Shown here one piece after another: positions 8,706-17,131 of a stretch of 64,000 bases of DNA (the stretch's first letter is position 1; each line of letters begins with the position of its first letter). The notes under the pieces are model-generated. The model saw only the letters and a program-made list of their open reading frames with translations. It was not told the origin of the DNA and made no database searches. The stretch is from JAWKVD01 sp041398225 (GTDB lineage: Bacteria; Pseudomonadota; Alphaproteobacteria; Caulobacterales; Hyphomonadaceae), in assembly GCA_041398225.1 (NCBI GenBank), contig JAWKVD010000005.1:124001-188000 (forward strand), in the 5' to 3' direction. A program made the position numbers and the translations under genes.

Positions 8706-11655
8706 AGACCACCCGACCTTCGCCCGAATAGAGACTATCGAAGTAGCCGTAAGTCTCGTCCGCGTAGGGGGGCATCTCGTTGAACAGGTTCCGAACGCCC
8801 AGCTTCAGCTGTGTGCCGCCGGCAAAGTCGTATGAGACAAAGCCATTGACCGTATACCAATCGTCGACCTGCCAGCGTTCGCCGGTGGTGTCGTTGGTCG
8901 CGCTGGAGTCCTCCACGTCGGAGACATAGCGGAGCGACCATCCCGACCGCCAAGGCCCCATATTCCAGTTGACGAAGGCGCTCGCCCGCCACTCCGGATT
9001 GCCGTTGTAGCGCATGTTGTCGAACGTCGTGCCGTCCTGCTGGATTTCCTTGAGTTCGATCATATTCGTGCCGGTGACGCCGATATCGAAATCACCGAAT
9101 GACGTCGGCGGGAAGACATAGGAGATCGCAATGTCGTAGCCTGACACCTTGCGGCGATCGAGGTTCACATAGCCGTCGAGAACGTTGATGACCTCGCCAG
9201 CCGGAGCACGCTGCTCCGTCGGATTGGCGGCGTTGTACGCATCGAACAGGAGGAGTTCGTCCGCGGTCACGTCCGCGCGAATGACTTCGGGAATACCCGA
9301 ACCGCCCGCGATCCGGTTTAGATAGTCCTCTTCCAGAAGTCGGTCGACGCCGATATTGGCGATCGCGTTCTCGGTCTCGACCTCGAAGTAATCGACCGAG
9401 AACCGCAACCCGCTTAGCGCTCCGGCTTCAGGGGCGTAAATAAAGCCCAAGATGCGGCTCTCGCTCTCTTCCGCATCAAGATCCGGATTACCCGCGCGGG
9501 TCGACGTACGGTAGGTCTCCCCAATATCCGCGGGCGTATCCGTTACGCCGACGCGATAATAGTCCTCGTCGCCTTGGTTGCGACGCGTGATATCGCCCTG
9601 GTTGATCTGCACGAGGTTCGGAGCACGGAAACCTTCGCCGTAAGCGGCCCGAATAGATATGCCGGGAGTAAGCGACCAGTGCGCAGCTGCCTTCGGAGAG
9701 AAATTGTCGCCGAAGTCCGACGAGCTCTCAAAACGCCCGGCGAGTTGAAGATCAAGAGCGTACACCAACGGAATGTTGGCCTCTTCGCCAATGATAGGAA
9801 TGTTGAACTCGGTGAACGCCGCCCAAGTTTCCCGGTCGCCGCCAAAATCATCGGTCGCCGAAACGCCGACCAGATCGCTTCGATCCGCAACCGCGCCATT
9901 GGTGAACTGCAACGTCCCGTCGAGACGCGGATCGCTGTCCTCAAATATCTCCTCGCGCCGGAAGTCGATCCCGAACGCGGCGCCAACCGGGCCTGCCGGC
10001 AGCATGAAAAGGGAATCGTTGACGGCTTTTGCGTCCCAGGTGAACAGCGAGGACTCGCCGTAGCGAACCGAACTGACGCGAACCTTGCCCAGCACGCTTT
10101 CCGGATTCACGTTCGGACCGCCGAACGGATTGTAGGCGTCGGGCGTGCTCAGCGACAGCTGGTCCTGAAGCAGCGTCTTGGAAAGACGATTGAACTCTTC
10201 GTCACGCGAGGTCGCCTCCGACCAGCCCACCGCTGATTCAAGATTCCAGTCGCCGACGTCGTAGCGGACGCCGCCCAGAACACGGTAGAGTTCCTGGTCA
10301 ACTTCGATGATCCGCGGCCCGAGCTCTACCGGGCGGTATGCGACGATCACCGCGTCCAGACCTTCAGCCGGAGCGTTGATGCCGGGCAAACGGTTCGGGC
10401 TGCCGACCGGGCCAAACGGGTTGTAGTAGTTCTGCGCCGGCACGATGAGATAGGCGAGAGAAGTGTCGATCGGCCCCGCTGCACGCTTCGTCTCAGTGCT
10501 GGAAGTATAATAGAGAGCTTCCGCGAAGACCTGCAGAGAGTCGCTCACATCATGCGTGAACGTCGTACCGAAGTTCAGGCGCGACACCGCTGGAATGACC
10601 GTCTCGTCTTCCGAGAAGTCATAATACAGATCGCGATCGATCGAGCTTGAGTCGTCCAGAGAAACGCCAGGCGCGAGTTCAGCAAGACTTCCCGGGAAAT
10701 CTGTCGGCTGAATGTGAAAACCCGCCGCAGTGGAGCTGAATCCGGACGCCGAAGTGTAGTTTACCGTCGGCGATGGTGACGTACGGCTCACCCGGATGCC
10801 TTGGAAGCGTCCGTCAGCAAGCAGCGTTCCAGCCCGGAAGCGGCCCCACGGGCTTGCGGTCGAACCATTGTCGAACTGCGTATCGCCTTGCCAGTCAGCC
10901 GGAAGAAGATTCCGACGATCCGAGGTGGAGTACCACTCGGGAAAATCCTTCACCTCAACGTCATTGCGCTCGAAGTAGTTGAGCGCAACGGTCAGGTTGG
11001 TTCGACCGTCATCCATGTCGAAGCCGGCGCGCGCACCGATCGAAAATTCTTCGAGCGGCAATTCATCGCCCGCGCCGTAGTGAAAGCTCAGCTCCTTGTC
11101 GTTGTAGTCATTGAACAACGACATGTTGACGACGCCGGCGATGGCGTCGGAGCCATAGAGCGCAGACGCGCCGTCGCGCAGCACTTCAACTCGATCAATC
11201 AGGCCTGCCGGCACGGCGTTCACGTTGGTGAAGGTTTCGGGAACGCTGCCCACGGCCTGTGATTGGGGGTGGGAGGCGATCCGTCGACCATTGACCAATG
11301 TCAGGGTGCGACCGGACCCGAGCCCGCGCAGGTTGGCGCCCGTAACGTCGCCGCGGGCGCCGTTGGTGCCTGTGTTGTTGTCGGTGAACTCTATGTCGCC
11401 GATCGACGGAATGTTCGTAAGGAGAGCGCCAGTCGATTGCCCGCCAGTTGCGTCGAGCTCCGTGCGTCCGACCACGGTGACAGGCAACGCGCCGCTATCG
11501 CCGACGCCCTCAATGTACGAACCGATAACGACGACCTTCTCCGCCGGAGCAGTATCGGCGGCAGGCGCGGCCTCTTGGCCCCACGCCGGGAACGACGACA
11601 CCGCAACACCCGCCATAAGCGCGACGCGGAGACTATGAGTGTGATTGGAAGACAT
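8680..11655 (-). CDS. TonB-dependent outer-membrane receptor
   Basis: This 991-residue receptor imports a ligand across the outer membrane using TonB energy. It has a signal peptide ending near SFPAWGQ and a TonB-box-like EKVVVIGS segment. The plug domain is recognisable by NLRGLGSGRTLTLVNGRR and VEVLRDGASALYGSDAIAGVVN. A large beta-barrel follows and ends with GQIKKTF, a typical C-terminal aromatic outer-membrane signal. The ATG at 11655 is preferred because GGAGCGGG precedes it; a GTG at 11679 is also in frame. It heads the operon with the hydrolase and ggt genes and has palindromic sequences in its AT-rich promoter region. Confidence 0.92.
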   Translation of the reverse strand: MSSNHTHSLRVALMAGVAVSSFPAWGQEAAPAADTAPAEKVVVIGSYIEGVGDSGALPVTVVGRTELDATGGQSTGALLTNIPSIGDIEFTDNNTGTNGARGDVTGANLRGLGSGRTLTLVNGRRIASHPQSQAVGSVPETFTNVNAVPAGLIDRVEVLRDGASALYGSDAIAGVVNMSLFNDYNDKELSFHYGAGDELPLEEFSIGARAGFDMDDGRTNLTVALNYFERNDVEVKDFPEWYSTSDRRNLLPADWQGDTQFDNGSTASPWGRFRAGTLLADGRFQGIRVSRTSPSPTVNYTSASGFSSTAAGFHIQPTDFPGSLAELAPGVSLDDSSSIDRDLYYDFSEDETVIPAVSRLNFGTTFTHDVSDSLQVFAEALYYTSSTETKRAAGPIDTSLAYLIVPAQNYYNPFGPVGSPNRLPGINAPAEGLDAVIVAYRPVELGPRIIEVDQELYRVLGGVRYDVGDWNLESAVGWSEATSRDEEFNRLSKTLLQDQLSLSTPDAYNPFGGPNVNPESVLGKVRVSSVRYGESSLFTWDAKAVNDSLFMLPAGPVGAAFGIDFRREEIFEDSDPRLDGTLQFTNGAVADRSDLVGVSATDDFGGDRETWAAFTEFNIPIIGEEANIPLVYALDLQLAGRFESSSDFGDNFSPKAAAHWSLTPGISIRAAYGEGFRAPNLVQINQGDITRRNQGDEDYYRVGVTDTPADIGETYRTSTRAGNPDLDAEESESRILGFIYAPEAGALSGLRFSVDYFEVETENAIANIGVDRLLEEDYLNRIAGGSGIPEVIRADVTADELLLFDAYNAANPTEQRAPAGEVINVLDGYVNLDRRKVSGYDIAISYVFPPTSFGDFDIGVTGTNMIELKEIQQDGTTFDNMRYNGNPEWRASAFVNWNMGPWRSGWSLRYVSDVEDSSATNDTTGERWQVDDWYTVNGFVSYDFAGGTQLKLGVRNLFNEMPPYADETYGYFDSLYSGEGRVVYGQIKKTF

Positions 11656-11732
11656 TTTTCCCGCTCCTAAAGTGGCCACGCCGCCCTCAGAACCGGCGTC
11701 ACCCCATCCGTGTGCGGAAATCTAGAACGTAA

Positions 11733-11742
11733 TTGTCGACAA
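11733..11742. promoter_or_regulatory. Palindrome TTGTCGACAA, operator candidate
   Basis: A perfect 10-bp palindrome lies in the AT-rich region about 80 nt upstream of the TonB receptor start. It shares the TGTCGA core with the repeat at 11756-11769. Together they look like a paired operator for an unknown regulator. The neighbouring LysR protein is one candidate. Confidence 0.35.
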
Positions 11743-11755
11743 CTATCAACCAAAT

Positions 11756-11769
11756 TCGACAAATGTCGA
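11756..11769. promoter_or_regulatory. Inverted repeat TCGACA-AA-TGTCGA
   Basis: A perfect 6-bp inverted repeat with a 2-nt centre lies 23 nt from the start of the TTGTCGACAA palindrome and repeats its core. This supports a specific protein-binding site controlling the receptor operon. Confidence 0.35.
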
Positions 11770-11796
11770 TTTCGATAACTTTTGATTATATGAAGA

Positions 11797-12750
11797 TTAG
11801 TCTTTGGACTCGCGTCTTGCCGTTCCCCTCAGTCTCCGGCGAAGGCGCGCGAGCTGAGACGCCAACGCCTTTTCGAACACCTCGACGAACTCCCGCGACG
11901 TTAGGGGCAAACCGGTGGACAACGGATAGACCGCGTTGACCGGCAAACTGAGGTCCGGAGGAAACAACCGGACTTCCGCATCTACATGATCCTGGGCGAC
12001 GCTGGCCGCCGTCATCCCATCGACGATCGCCACGCCATTATCTCGAAGCGCCAACGCGCACGCCAATCGGTAGGTCTGCACCCTTATCGGCGAATTGATC
12101 ATCAGGCCCGATGTCCGCGAAAGATCTGCAACCAACTTGCCCAGCGGCTCGGTATCGTCGAGGCCGATCACCGTGCGCCCGACCAGGTCGTCAATCCCGA
12201 CCTCCGGCCCGGGCCTGGCGAAGGTTCGCGGCCGTGACACGGTCGCGATTGGAACGGTCCCGATACGCATTGCGCCTATAGAAGCAGGTCGACCGCCGGC
12301 GTCGAAGACAAAGCCTAGGTCGAAACCGAACGACGGCTTGGCGATCTCTTCTAGCACCTCGCCCGAGTGGCGCGTGGAGATCGTCAAACGAATGTCGGCC
12401 TTTTGCCGCGCAAACGTGGTAACTGCATCCGGCAGCACCTCATGCCCGAGCGCAGGCGTCGCCACGATACGCAAATGATCCTGAGATCCATGCCGCAAAC
12501 GCAAGGACGCTTCCCGAAGATCGTCCATCGCCGCTTGCGCGCGCTCGGCCTCGCGCATCAGCAGCCGCGCCTCTTCGGTAGGATGCAAGCGCCCCTTGAT
12601 CCGATCGAACAACCTGTAGCCGAGTTCCGCCTCAAGCAGCTGTAGCGTCTTGGTCACGGAAGGTTGCGAGATGCCCAAACGCTGCGCCGCATCAGAAACG
12701 CCGCCCGTCGTCATCACCGCATGGAAAACTTCGAATTGTCTGAATCTCAT
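11797..12750 (-). CDS. LysR-family transcriptional regulator
   Basis: This 317-residue LysR-type regulator has an N-terminal winged helix-turn-helix (about 1-60, with GGVSDAAQRLGISQPSVTKTLQLLEAELG). A two-lobe effector-binding domain of the periplasmic-binding-protein type follows. It is transcribed divergently from the aminotransferase/BKACE pair 101 nt away. That is the classic arrangement for a LysR regulator that controls its neighbour in response to a pathway substrate. An inverted repeat in the shared intergenic region is a candidate operator. The effector is unknown, but probably an amino acid or a derived keto acid. Confidence 0.9.
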   Translation of the reverse strand: MRFRQFEVFHAVMTTGGVSDAAQRLGISQPSVTKTLQLLEAELGYRLFDRIKGRLHPTEEARLLMREAERAQAAMDDLREASLRLRHGSQDHLRIVATPALGHEVLPDAVTTFARQKADIRLTISTRHSGEVLEEIAKPSFGFDLGFVFDAGGRPASIGAMRIGTVPIATVSRPRTFARPGPEVGIDDLVGRTVIGLDDTEPLGKLVADLSRTSGLMINSPIRVQTYRLACALALRDNGVAIVDGMTAASVAQDHVDAEVRLFPPDLSLPVNAVYPLSTGLPLTSREFVEVFEKALASQLARLRRRLRGTARRESKD

Positions 12751-12772
12751 GCCCAGATCATATCCAAAAGTT

Positions 12773-12795
12773 ATGAAATGGCAAATTCACTTCAT
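12773..12795. promoter_or_regulatory. Inverted repeat ATGAA-N13-TTCAT, LysR operator candidate
   Basis: The repeat lies between the divergent LysR and aminotransferase genes, 22 nt from the LysR start. The symmetric arms and spacing are compatible with a LysR recognition site. No transcription start is visible with confidence. Confidence 0.4.
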
Positions 12796-12851
12796 TTGAC
12801 GCATTCGTTTCGTGCTTCGTACTAAGGCAACATCGAGACGGAGCAGCATAA

Positions 12852-14186
12852 ATGTCGTCCATTCTTCACCGCGTCCCCGGAAACAAACTCCCGATGGCGA
12901 CCGGCGGCGCCGGGGTATGGCTGCAAGACGCAGAGGGGCGCCGCTACCTGGACGCATCAGGAGGCGCGGCGGTGTCCGTTCTCGGTCACGGGCATCCGCG
13001 CGTAATCGAAGCGATCAAACGCCAAGCCGAAAATCTTGCCTACGCGCACACAGCGTTCTTCGCCAACGAACCCAGCGAAGCATTGGCGGCGTTCATCACG
13101 GAGCGTGCGCCAAGAGGCTTCGGCAAGGTCTTCTTCTCATCGGGCGGCTCAGAGGCGGTCGAGACGGCCCTGAAACTGGCGCGCCAATATCATGTTGCGC
13201 GTGGCGACCTCACTCGCACCAACTTCATCGCTCGTCGCCAGAGCTATCATGGCGCCACACTCGGCGCGCTCAGCGTCGGGGGACATACCGCCCGCCGCGG
13301 ACCATATGAGCCGCTGCTCGCGCCCTGCCGCTTTATCCCCCCCTGCTACGCGTATCGCAATCTGGCTGACGGTGAGACGCTGGAGGAATATGGCCTTCGC
13401 GCAGCGAACGCTCTCGAGGAAGAAATTCTCCAGGTCGGCCCCGATACCGTCGCCGCCTTCATCGCTGAACCTGTCGTGGGGGCGACGCTTGGCGCGGTTC
13501 CGCCCGCACCCGGCTACCTCAAACGTATTCGGGAAATATGCGATCGCTACGGAGTTCTGTTCATCGCTGACGAAGTGATGTGCGGAATGGGTAGAACGGG
13601 CCGGCTATTCGCGGTGGATCACGACGAAGTGTCACCCGATATAATCTGCGTCGCGAAGGGACTGGCTGGCGGCTACCAACCGCTCGGCGCCACGGTCCTG
13701 TCGAACAGGGTCTATGATGCGGTGACCCGCGACGGAGGACGATTTGAACACGGCCATACCTACATTGGCCATGCTATTGCCTGCGCCGCCGGCCTCGCGG
13801 TCCAACAAACCATATCCGACGACGGCCTGCTGGACGAAGTCGCCCGCAAAGGACCGCTACTGAAGCGGCTGCTGCAGGACCGTCTCCAACCGCTCGGCGT
13901 GGTGGGCGACATTCGCGGGCGCGGATTTCTGATCGGCGTGGAACTCGTTGAAGACATTGCGACCCGCCGCCCCTTTCCAGCCAGCGCAAAATTGAACGGC
14001 CTAATCAAGTCCGCCGCCATGGCACGGGGCTTGATCGTCTATCCGGGAGGCGGCAGCGTCGACGGGGTCAACGGTGACCACATCCTTCTCGCGCCTCCCT
14101 ACATCGTTTCCGAGCAGGAGATGGAGGAGATCGTCGATCGCCTGGCCAGCGCCATCGAGGCGTGCCTGCCTGCTCGTGTCGCCTGA
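12852..14186 (+). CDS. Class III PLP-dependent aminotransferase
   Basis: This 444-residue fold-type I enzyme moves an amino group between an amine or omega-amino acid and a keto acid, using pyridoxal phosphate. The cofactor Asp lies in FIADEVMCGMGRTG and the Schiff-base Lys in ICVAKGLAGGYQPLGA. A phosphate-binding segment SSGGSEAVETALK is also present. It lies just upstream of a BKACE enzyme on the same strand and divergent from a LysR regulator. The set probably degrades a beta- or omega-amino acid: the aminotransferase would yield a keto acid that BKACE then cleaves with acetyl-CoA. The substrate cannot be read from the sequence. Confidence 0.88.
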   Translation: MSSILHRVPGNKLPMATGGAGVWLQDAEGRRYLDASGGAAVSVLGHGHPRVIEAIKRQAENLAYAHTAFFANEPSEALAAFITERAPRGFGKVFFSSGGSEAVETALKLARQYHVARGDLTRTNFIARRQSYHGATLGALSVGGHTARRGPYEPLLAPCRFIPPCYAYRNLADGETLEEYGLRAANALEEEILQVGPDTVAAFIAEPVVGATLGAVPPAPGYLKRIREICDRYGVLFIADEVMCGMGRTGRLFAVDHDEVSPDIICVAKGLAGGYQPLGATVLSNRVYDAVTRDGGRFEHGHTYIGHAIACAAGLAVQQTISDDGLLDEVARKGPLLKRLLQDRLQPLGVVGDIRGRGFLIGVELVEDIATRRPFPASAKLNGLIKSAAMARGLIVYPGGGSVDGVNGDHILLAPPYIVSEQEMEEIVDRLASAIEACLPARVA

Positions 14187-14236
14187 CGCGGCTAACAATT
14201 CGGGAAGCCACCAAGATCGACATGGGCGACGGCAAC

Positions 14237-15070
14237 ATGAATCAGATCCTGATCTCTGTCGCGCCGAATGGCGCTCGCAAGACTGCGAAGGATCACCCCA
14301 CCCTCCCGATCACCGCGGAAGAGATCGCGGCGACCGCGGCGGCCTGCGCCGATGCTGGGGCCGGGCTGCTGCACATGCACGTGCGCGATGCATCGGGCGG
14401 ACACTCGCTCGACCCCGCCCGTTACCGAGAAGCGACAGCAGCCGTGCGCGAGGCGGTTGGCGATCGCCTCATCGTCCAGATCACGACCGAGTCAGTTGGC
14501 CTCTTTGACATCGAGGATCAGATTCGCACCGTGGAAGAAGTCCGGCCGGAGGCATGCTCGGTCGCCTTGCGCGAACTTTGCCCAACCGACGAGAATTCAG
14601 ACGTTGTTCGCTATCGCGCTTTCCTTGGCGACTGCAGCCTTGAGGGCGTTTGGGTGCAGCACATTCTCTATGACTTGCCCGACATCTCACGTTTCAATCG
14701 ACTGCGCCGCGAAGGCGTCTACGGCGAACAGGCGTTCGTGCTGCTTGTCGTCGGCCGCTATGCAAAAAACCATATGGCTGAGCCGCTTACGCTTGCGCGG
14801 ATGGCCGCCGCGCTTGGCGATGGTGGGAACAACGCACCTGACTGGGCGGCCTGCGGCTTCGGGCAAGACGAAACGCGAATTCTTGCCGGAGCTGCCGCGC
14901 TAGGTGGACATGTACGCGTTGGATTCGAAAACAACCTGCTTCACGTGGACGGCGAAGTCGCTGCATCCAACGCAGAACGCGTCGCGGCCATCTCAAACTG
15001 CATTGCGGACCTCGGACTGGCGCCGATGTCTGCAAGAGATGCTCGTCGCACCCTCATCGCGCAGGGCTGA
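14237..15070 (+). CDS. BKACE-family beta-keto acid cleavage enzyme (DUF849)
   Basis: This 277-residue TIM-barrel enzyme belongs to the family of 3-keto-5-aminohexanoate cleavage enzyme. These enzymes combine a beta-keto acid with an acyl-CoA to give acetoacetate (or an analogue) and a new CoA ester. Seen are the N-terminal ISVAPNGARK, the metal-binding HMHVRDASGGHS, and the late GHVRVGFEN segment. The start MNQILISVAP fits the family; an ATG 15 nt upstream is also possible. It is probably cotranscribed with the aminotransferase 50 nt before it. The family is known for broad substrate diversity, so the acid used here is open. Confidence 0.88.
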   Translation: MNQILISVAPNGARKTAKDHPTLPITAEEIAATAAACADAGAGLLHMHVRDASGGHSLDPARYREATAAVREAVGDRLIVQITTESVGLFDIEDQIRTVEEVRPEACSVALRELCPTDENSDVVRYRAFLGDCSLEGVWVQHILYDLPDISRFNRLRREGVYGEQAFVLLVVGRYAKNHMAEPLTLARMAAALGDGGNNAPDWAACGFGQDETRILAGAAALGGHVRVGFENNLLHVDGEVAASNAERVAAISNCIADLGLAPMSARDARRTLIAQG

Positions 15071-15165
15071 ACGCCCCCATCTGGAAGTGCGCCTTCATGC
15101 CGGCGAGCAGGCTCCAGACTCTCTCGAATTGCTCGGAACCTCGGCCCCACCGAAACTCGGAAACC

Positions 15166-15256
<91 letters not shown>

Positions 15257-15269
15257 TCGGGAGCGTGGG

Positions 15270-15298
15270 GGTATATTGTCCACTCAGCGCTGGCGCAA
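15270..15298 (-). promoter_or_regulatory. Promoter of tRNA-Ser
   Basis: On the minus strand TTGCGC (-35) is separated by 17 nt from TATACC (-10). Transcription would start a few nucleotides before the tRNA 5' end at 15256. TTGCGC is a common alphaproteobacterial -35 form. Confidence 0.6.
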
Positions 15299-15656
15299 GA
15301 CGATATATACGGGCGTCCGGCCCAATTTCGTTCTAACCGAACCATGACGTCATAGCCGCGCGGCGCATCAGAGGTATGTTTGACGGATTGCGGCGGCCGG
15401 GCAGAAGCGGAAACGACCTTCGGGGCCGAAGCGGCTAGACTTGGCGCCCAAATAGCCCAAAACAGCGCGGAACGGCACGAAAAATCCCGCGCGACATCGC
15501 GCTCCGGGTTTGACAGACGCCCTCTCCCCCGTCTATATGCCCGCTCCCCGCCCGCGACCCCTCGCGGGCGGCTTGAATTTTTGGCGATCCCGGACGGCCT
15601 GCTTCCCGCAAGAGAAGACGCCGGCTGGAGACCGCTCCAGACATAACGAGAGAGCC
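15299..15656. other. Intergenic region between tRNA-Ser and rplU
   Basis: About 360 nt without a credible gene. It holds the rplU promoter described separately and an untranslated leader of about 115 nt. I see no ribosomal-protein leader structure that I can name. The L21 leader could still be a binding site for autoregulation. Confidence 0.5.
15510..15539 (+). promoter_or_regulatory. Sigma-70-type promoter of rplU-rpmA
   Basis: A consensus TTGACA is followed after 17-18 nt by CTATATG, a good -10. It lies about 120 nt before the rplU start and is the strongest promoter-like sequence seen in the window, as expected for ribosomal protein genes. Confidence 0.6.
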
Positions 15657-16046
15657 ATGTTCGCGGTCATCAAGACGGGCGGTAAACAGTATCGGGTCGC
15701 CCAGGAAGACCTGATCGTCATCGAAAAAATCCCCGGCGAAGCTGGCGAGACCTTTGTGTTCGAGGACGTTCTGATGATCGGCGACGGGGCCGACGTGCAG
15801 ATGGGCGCTCCCTCCATCGCTGGCGCCCAGGTGGTCGGCGAGGTGGTCGAGCAGCGCCGCGCGCCCAAGATCACCATTATCAAGACACGCCAACGCAACA
15901 CTTATCGCCGCAAGAAAGGCCATCGCCAGAACGAGACTCTGGTGAAAGTCACCGAGATCCTGCCGAAAGGCGGCAAATCGGTTGAAGCCAAGAAGGCGGC
16001 CCCGCGCAAGCGCAAGCCCAAGGCTTCTGACGAAGCCGCAGCGTAA
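15657..16046 (+). CDS. rplU: 50S ribosomal protein L21
   Basis: This 129-residue protein of the large ribosomal subunit binds 23S rRNA together with L20. The start MFAVIKTGGKQYRV and the RQRNTYRRKKGHRQ segment are hallmark L21 sequences. A lysine/alanine-rich C-terminal tail of about 25 residues extends beyond the core, as often seen in alphaproteobacteria. The ATG at 15657 is chosen because it gives the canonical N-terminus. It is cotranscribed with rpmA 51 nt downstream. Confidence 0.98.
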   Translation: MFAVIKTGGKQYRVAQEDLIVIEKIPGEAGETFVFEDVLMIGDGADVQMGAPSIAGAQVVGEVVEQRRAPKITIIKTRQRNTYRRKKGHRQNETLVKVTEILPKGGKSVEAKKAAPRKRKPKASDEAAA

Positions 16047-16097
16047 CGAACACGACAACGGGCCGTTTGATCGCGGCCTCAGACTGGAGAGCCCCTT

Positions 16098-16373
16098 ATG
16101 GCGCACAAGAAGGCAGGTGGTTCGACCCGCAATGGTCGCGACTCGAACCCCAAAATGCTGGGCGTGAAGAAGTATGGCGGCGAGCGCGTTCTTGCCGGCA
16201 ACATCATCGTCCGTCAGCGCGGCACCAAATTCTACCCGGGCAAAAACGTCGGGCTCGGCCGCGACCACACGCTGTTCGCGACAGCGGACGGACAAGTGTC
16301 GTTCCGGGGCGGTAAGCTTGACCGCACGTTTGTCGACGTCATTCCGGCCGCCAAGCCGGTAGCTGCCGAATAG
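16098..16373 (+). CDS. rpmA: 50S ribosomal protein L27
   Basis: This 91-residue large-subunit protein has an N-terminal tail that reaches the peptidyl-transferase centre. The sequence begins MAHKKAGGSTRNGRDSN and has the conserved GxRVLAGNIIVRQRGTKFYPG-type core. The N-terminus is the plain gammaproteobacterial/alphaproteobacterial form, without the cleavable extension found in Firmicutes. The gene follows rplU as in most bacteria and ends before a strong terminator. Confidence 0.98.
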   Translation: MAHKKAGGSTRNGRDSNPKMLGVKKYGGERVLAGNIIVRQRGTKFYPGKNVGLGRDHTLFATADGQVSFRGGKLDRTFVDVIPAAKPVAAE

Positions 16374-16436
16374 GCGGACGGATGTTTGTTCCGGACCGCC
16401 CCCCCAGGGAAGCGGTCTGAAGCTGAACAGAGTTCA

Positions 16437-16463
16437 GGGGAGGCGGACCGCCTCCCCTTTTTT
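16437..16463 (+). terminator. Intrinsic terminator of rplU-rpmA
   Basis: GGGGAGGC pairs with GCCTCCCC around a 5-nt loop and is followed by six T. It lies about 65 nt after the rpmA stop, ending the ribosomal operon. Confidence 0.85.
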
Positions 16464-16529
16464 CATGTCCTCTCCTGAACTGACCGCAAATCCGCTGCAC
16501 CAATGCGGATCACCGAACGGGGAAGGACG

Positions 16530-17105
16530 ATGCAAACGACCGCGCAACCAGCATTCTCATCCGAACGAATGGCTTTCCGCCCGTTCGAACCCGCTGATGC
16601 GCCCCGCATCGTCTATCTTGCCGGCGATTGGGAGGTCGCACGGATGTGCGCGCGAGTTCCTCACCCCTACCCAAGGCTCGCCGCCGAAGGTTGGATATCC
16701 ATACAGACTGCGGCGCGCGCAAAAGGCGAAGAATTTCCCTTCGCCGTCACGCTCCCTATCGACGGATTGATTGGTTCGTGCGGCGTGGTGCGGAGCAAGG
16801 AACACTCTGACGTGTTCGAGATCGGGTACTGGTTCGGGCGCCCCTATTGGGGCAAGGGCTACGCGACCGAGGCGGGTCGCGCGCTCATGGATTGGGCGCG
16901 ACGTGAACTTGGCGCAAGGACGTTCACCGCAGGCCACTTCGCCGACAACCCAGCCTCTGGCGCCGTGCTCCGCAAACTGGGCTTCATATACACTCACCAG
17001 ATCCCCTTCTTCGGACTGGCGCGAGGCGGCGTCTCGCCGTCTGACCGCTACATATGGCCGAACGGTGAAGAGACGGGTATGGAACAGGCGCACGCGTCTC
17101 ACTGA
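16530..17105 (+). CDS. GNAT-family N-acetyltransferase
   Basis: This 191-residue protein is of the RimJ/RimL-like acetyltransferase type. The acetyl-CoA-binding motif is seen as RPYWGKGYATEAGRALMDW, followed by NPASGAVLRKLGF, which is typical of the C-terminal part of the fold. The ATG at 16530 follows GGGGAAGGACG and is preferred over an earlier start. An acetyltransferase between rpmA and obgE is, as I recall, common in Caulobacter relatives. It probably acetylates an amino group of a protein N-terminus or small molecule; the target is unknown. Confidence 0.85.
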   Translation: MQTTAQPAFSSERMAFRPFEPADAPRIVYLAGDWEVARMCARVPHPYPRLAAEGWISIQTAARAKGEEFPFAVTLPIDGLIGSCGVVRSKEHSDVFEIGYWFGRPYWGKGYATEAGRALMDWARRELGARTFTAGHFADNPASGAVLRKLGFIYTHQIPFFGLARGGVSPSDRYIWPNGEETGMEQAHASH

Positions 17106-17131
17106 AGGACCATGACCGGGCGAACAGACCA

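Noticed and set aside
15435..16295. Long minus-strand open frame (286 codons) opposite rplU and rpmA
   Set aside because: It is the antisense shadow of two certain ribosomal protein genes in GC-rich DNA; its translation shows no recognisable domain.
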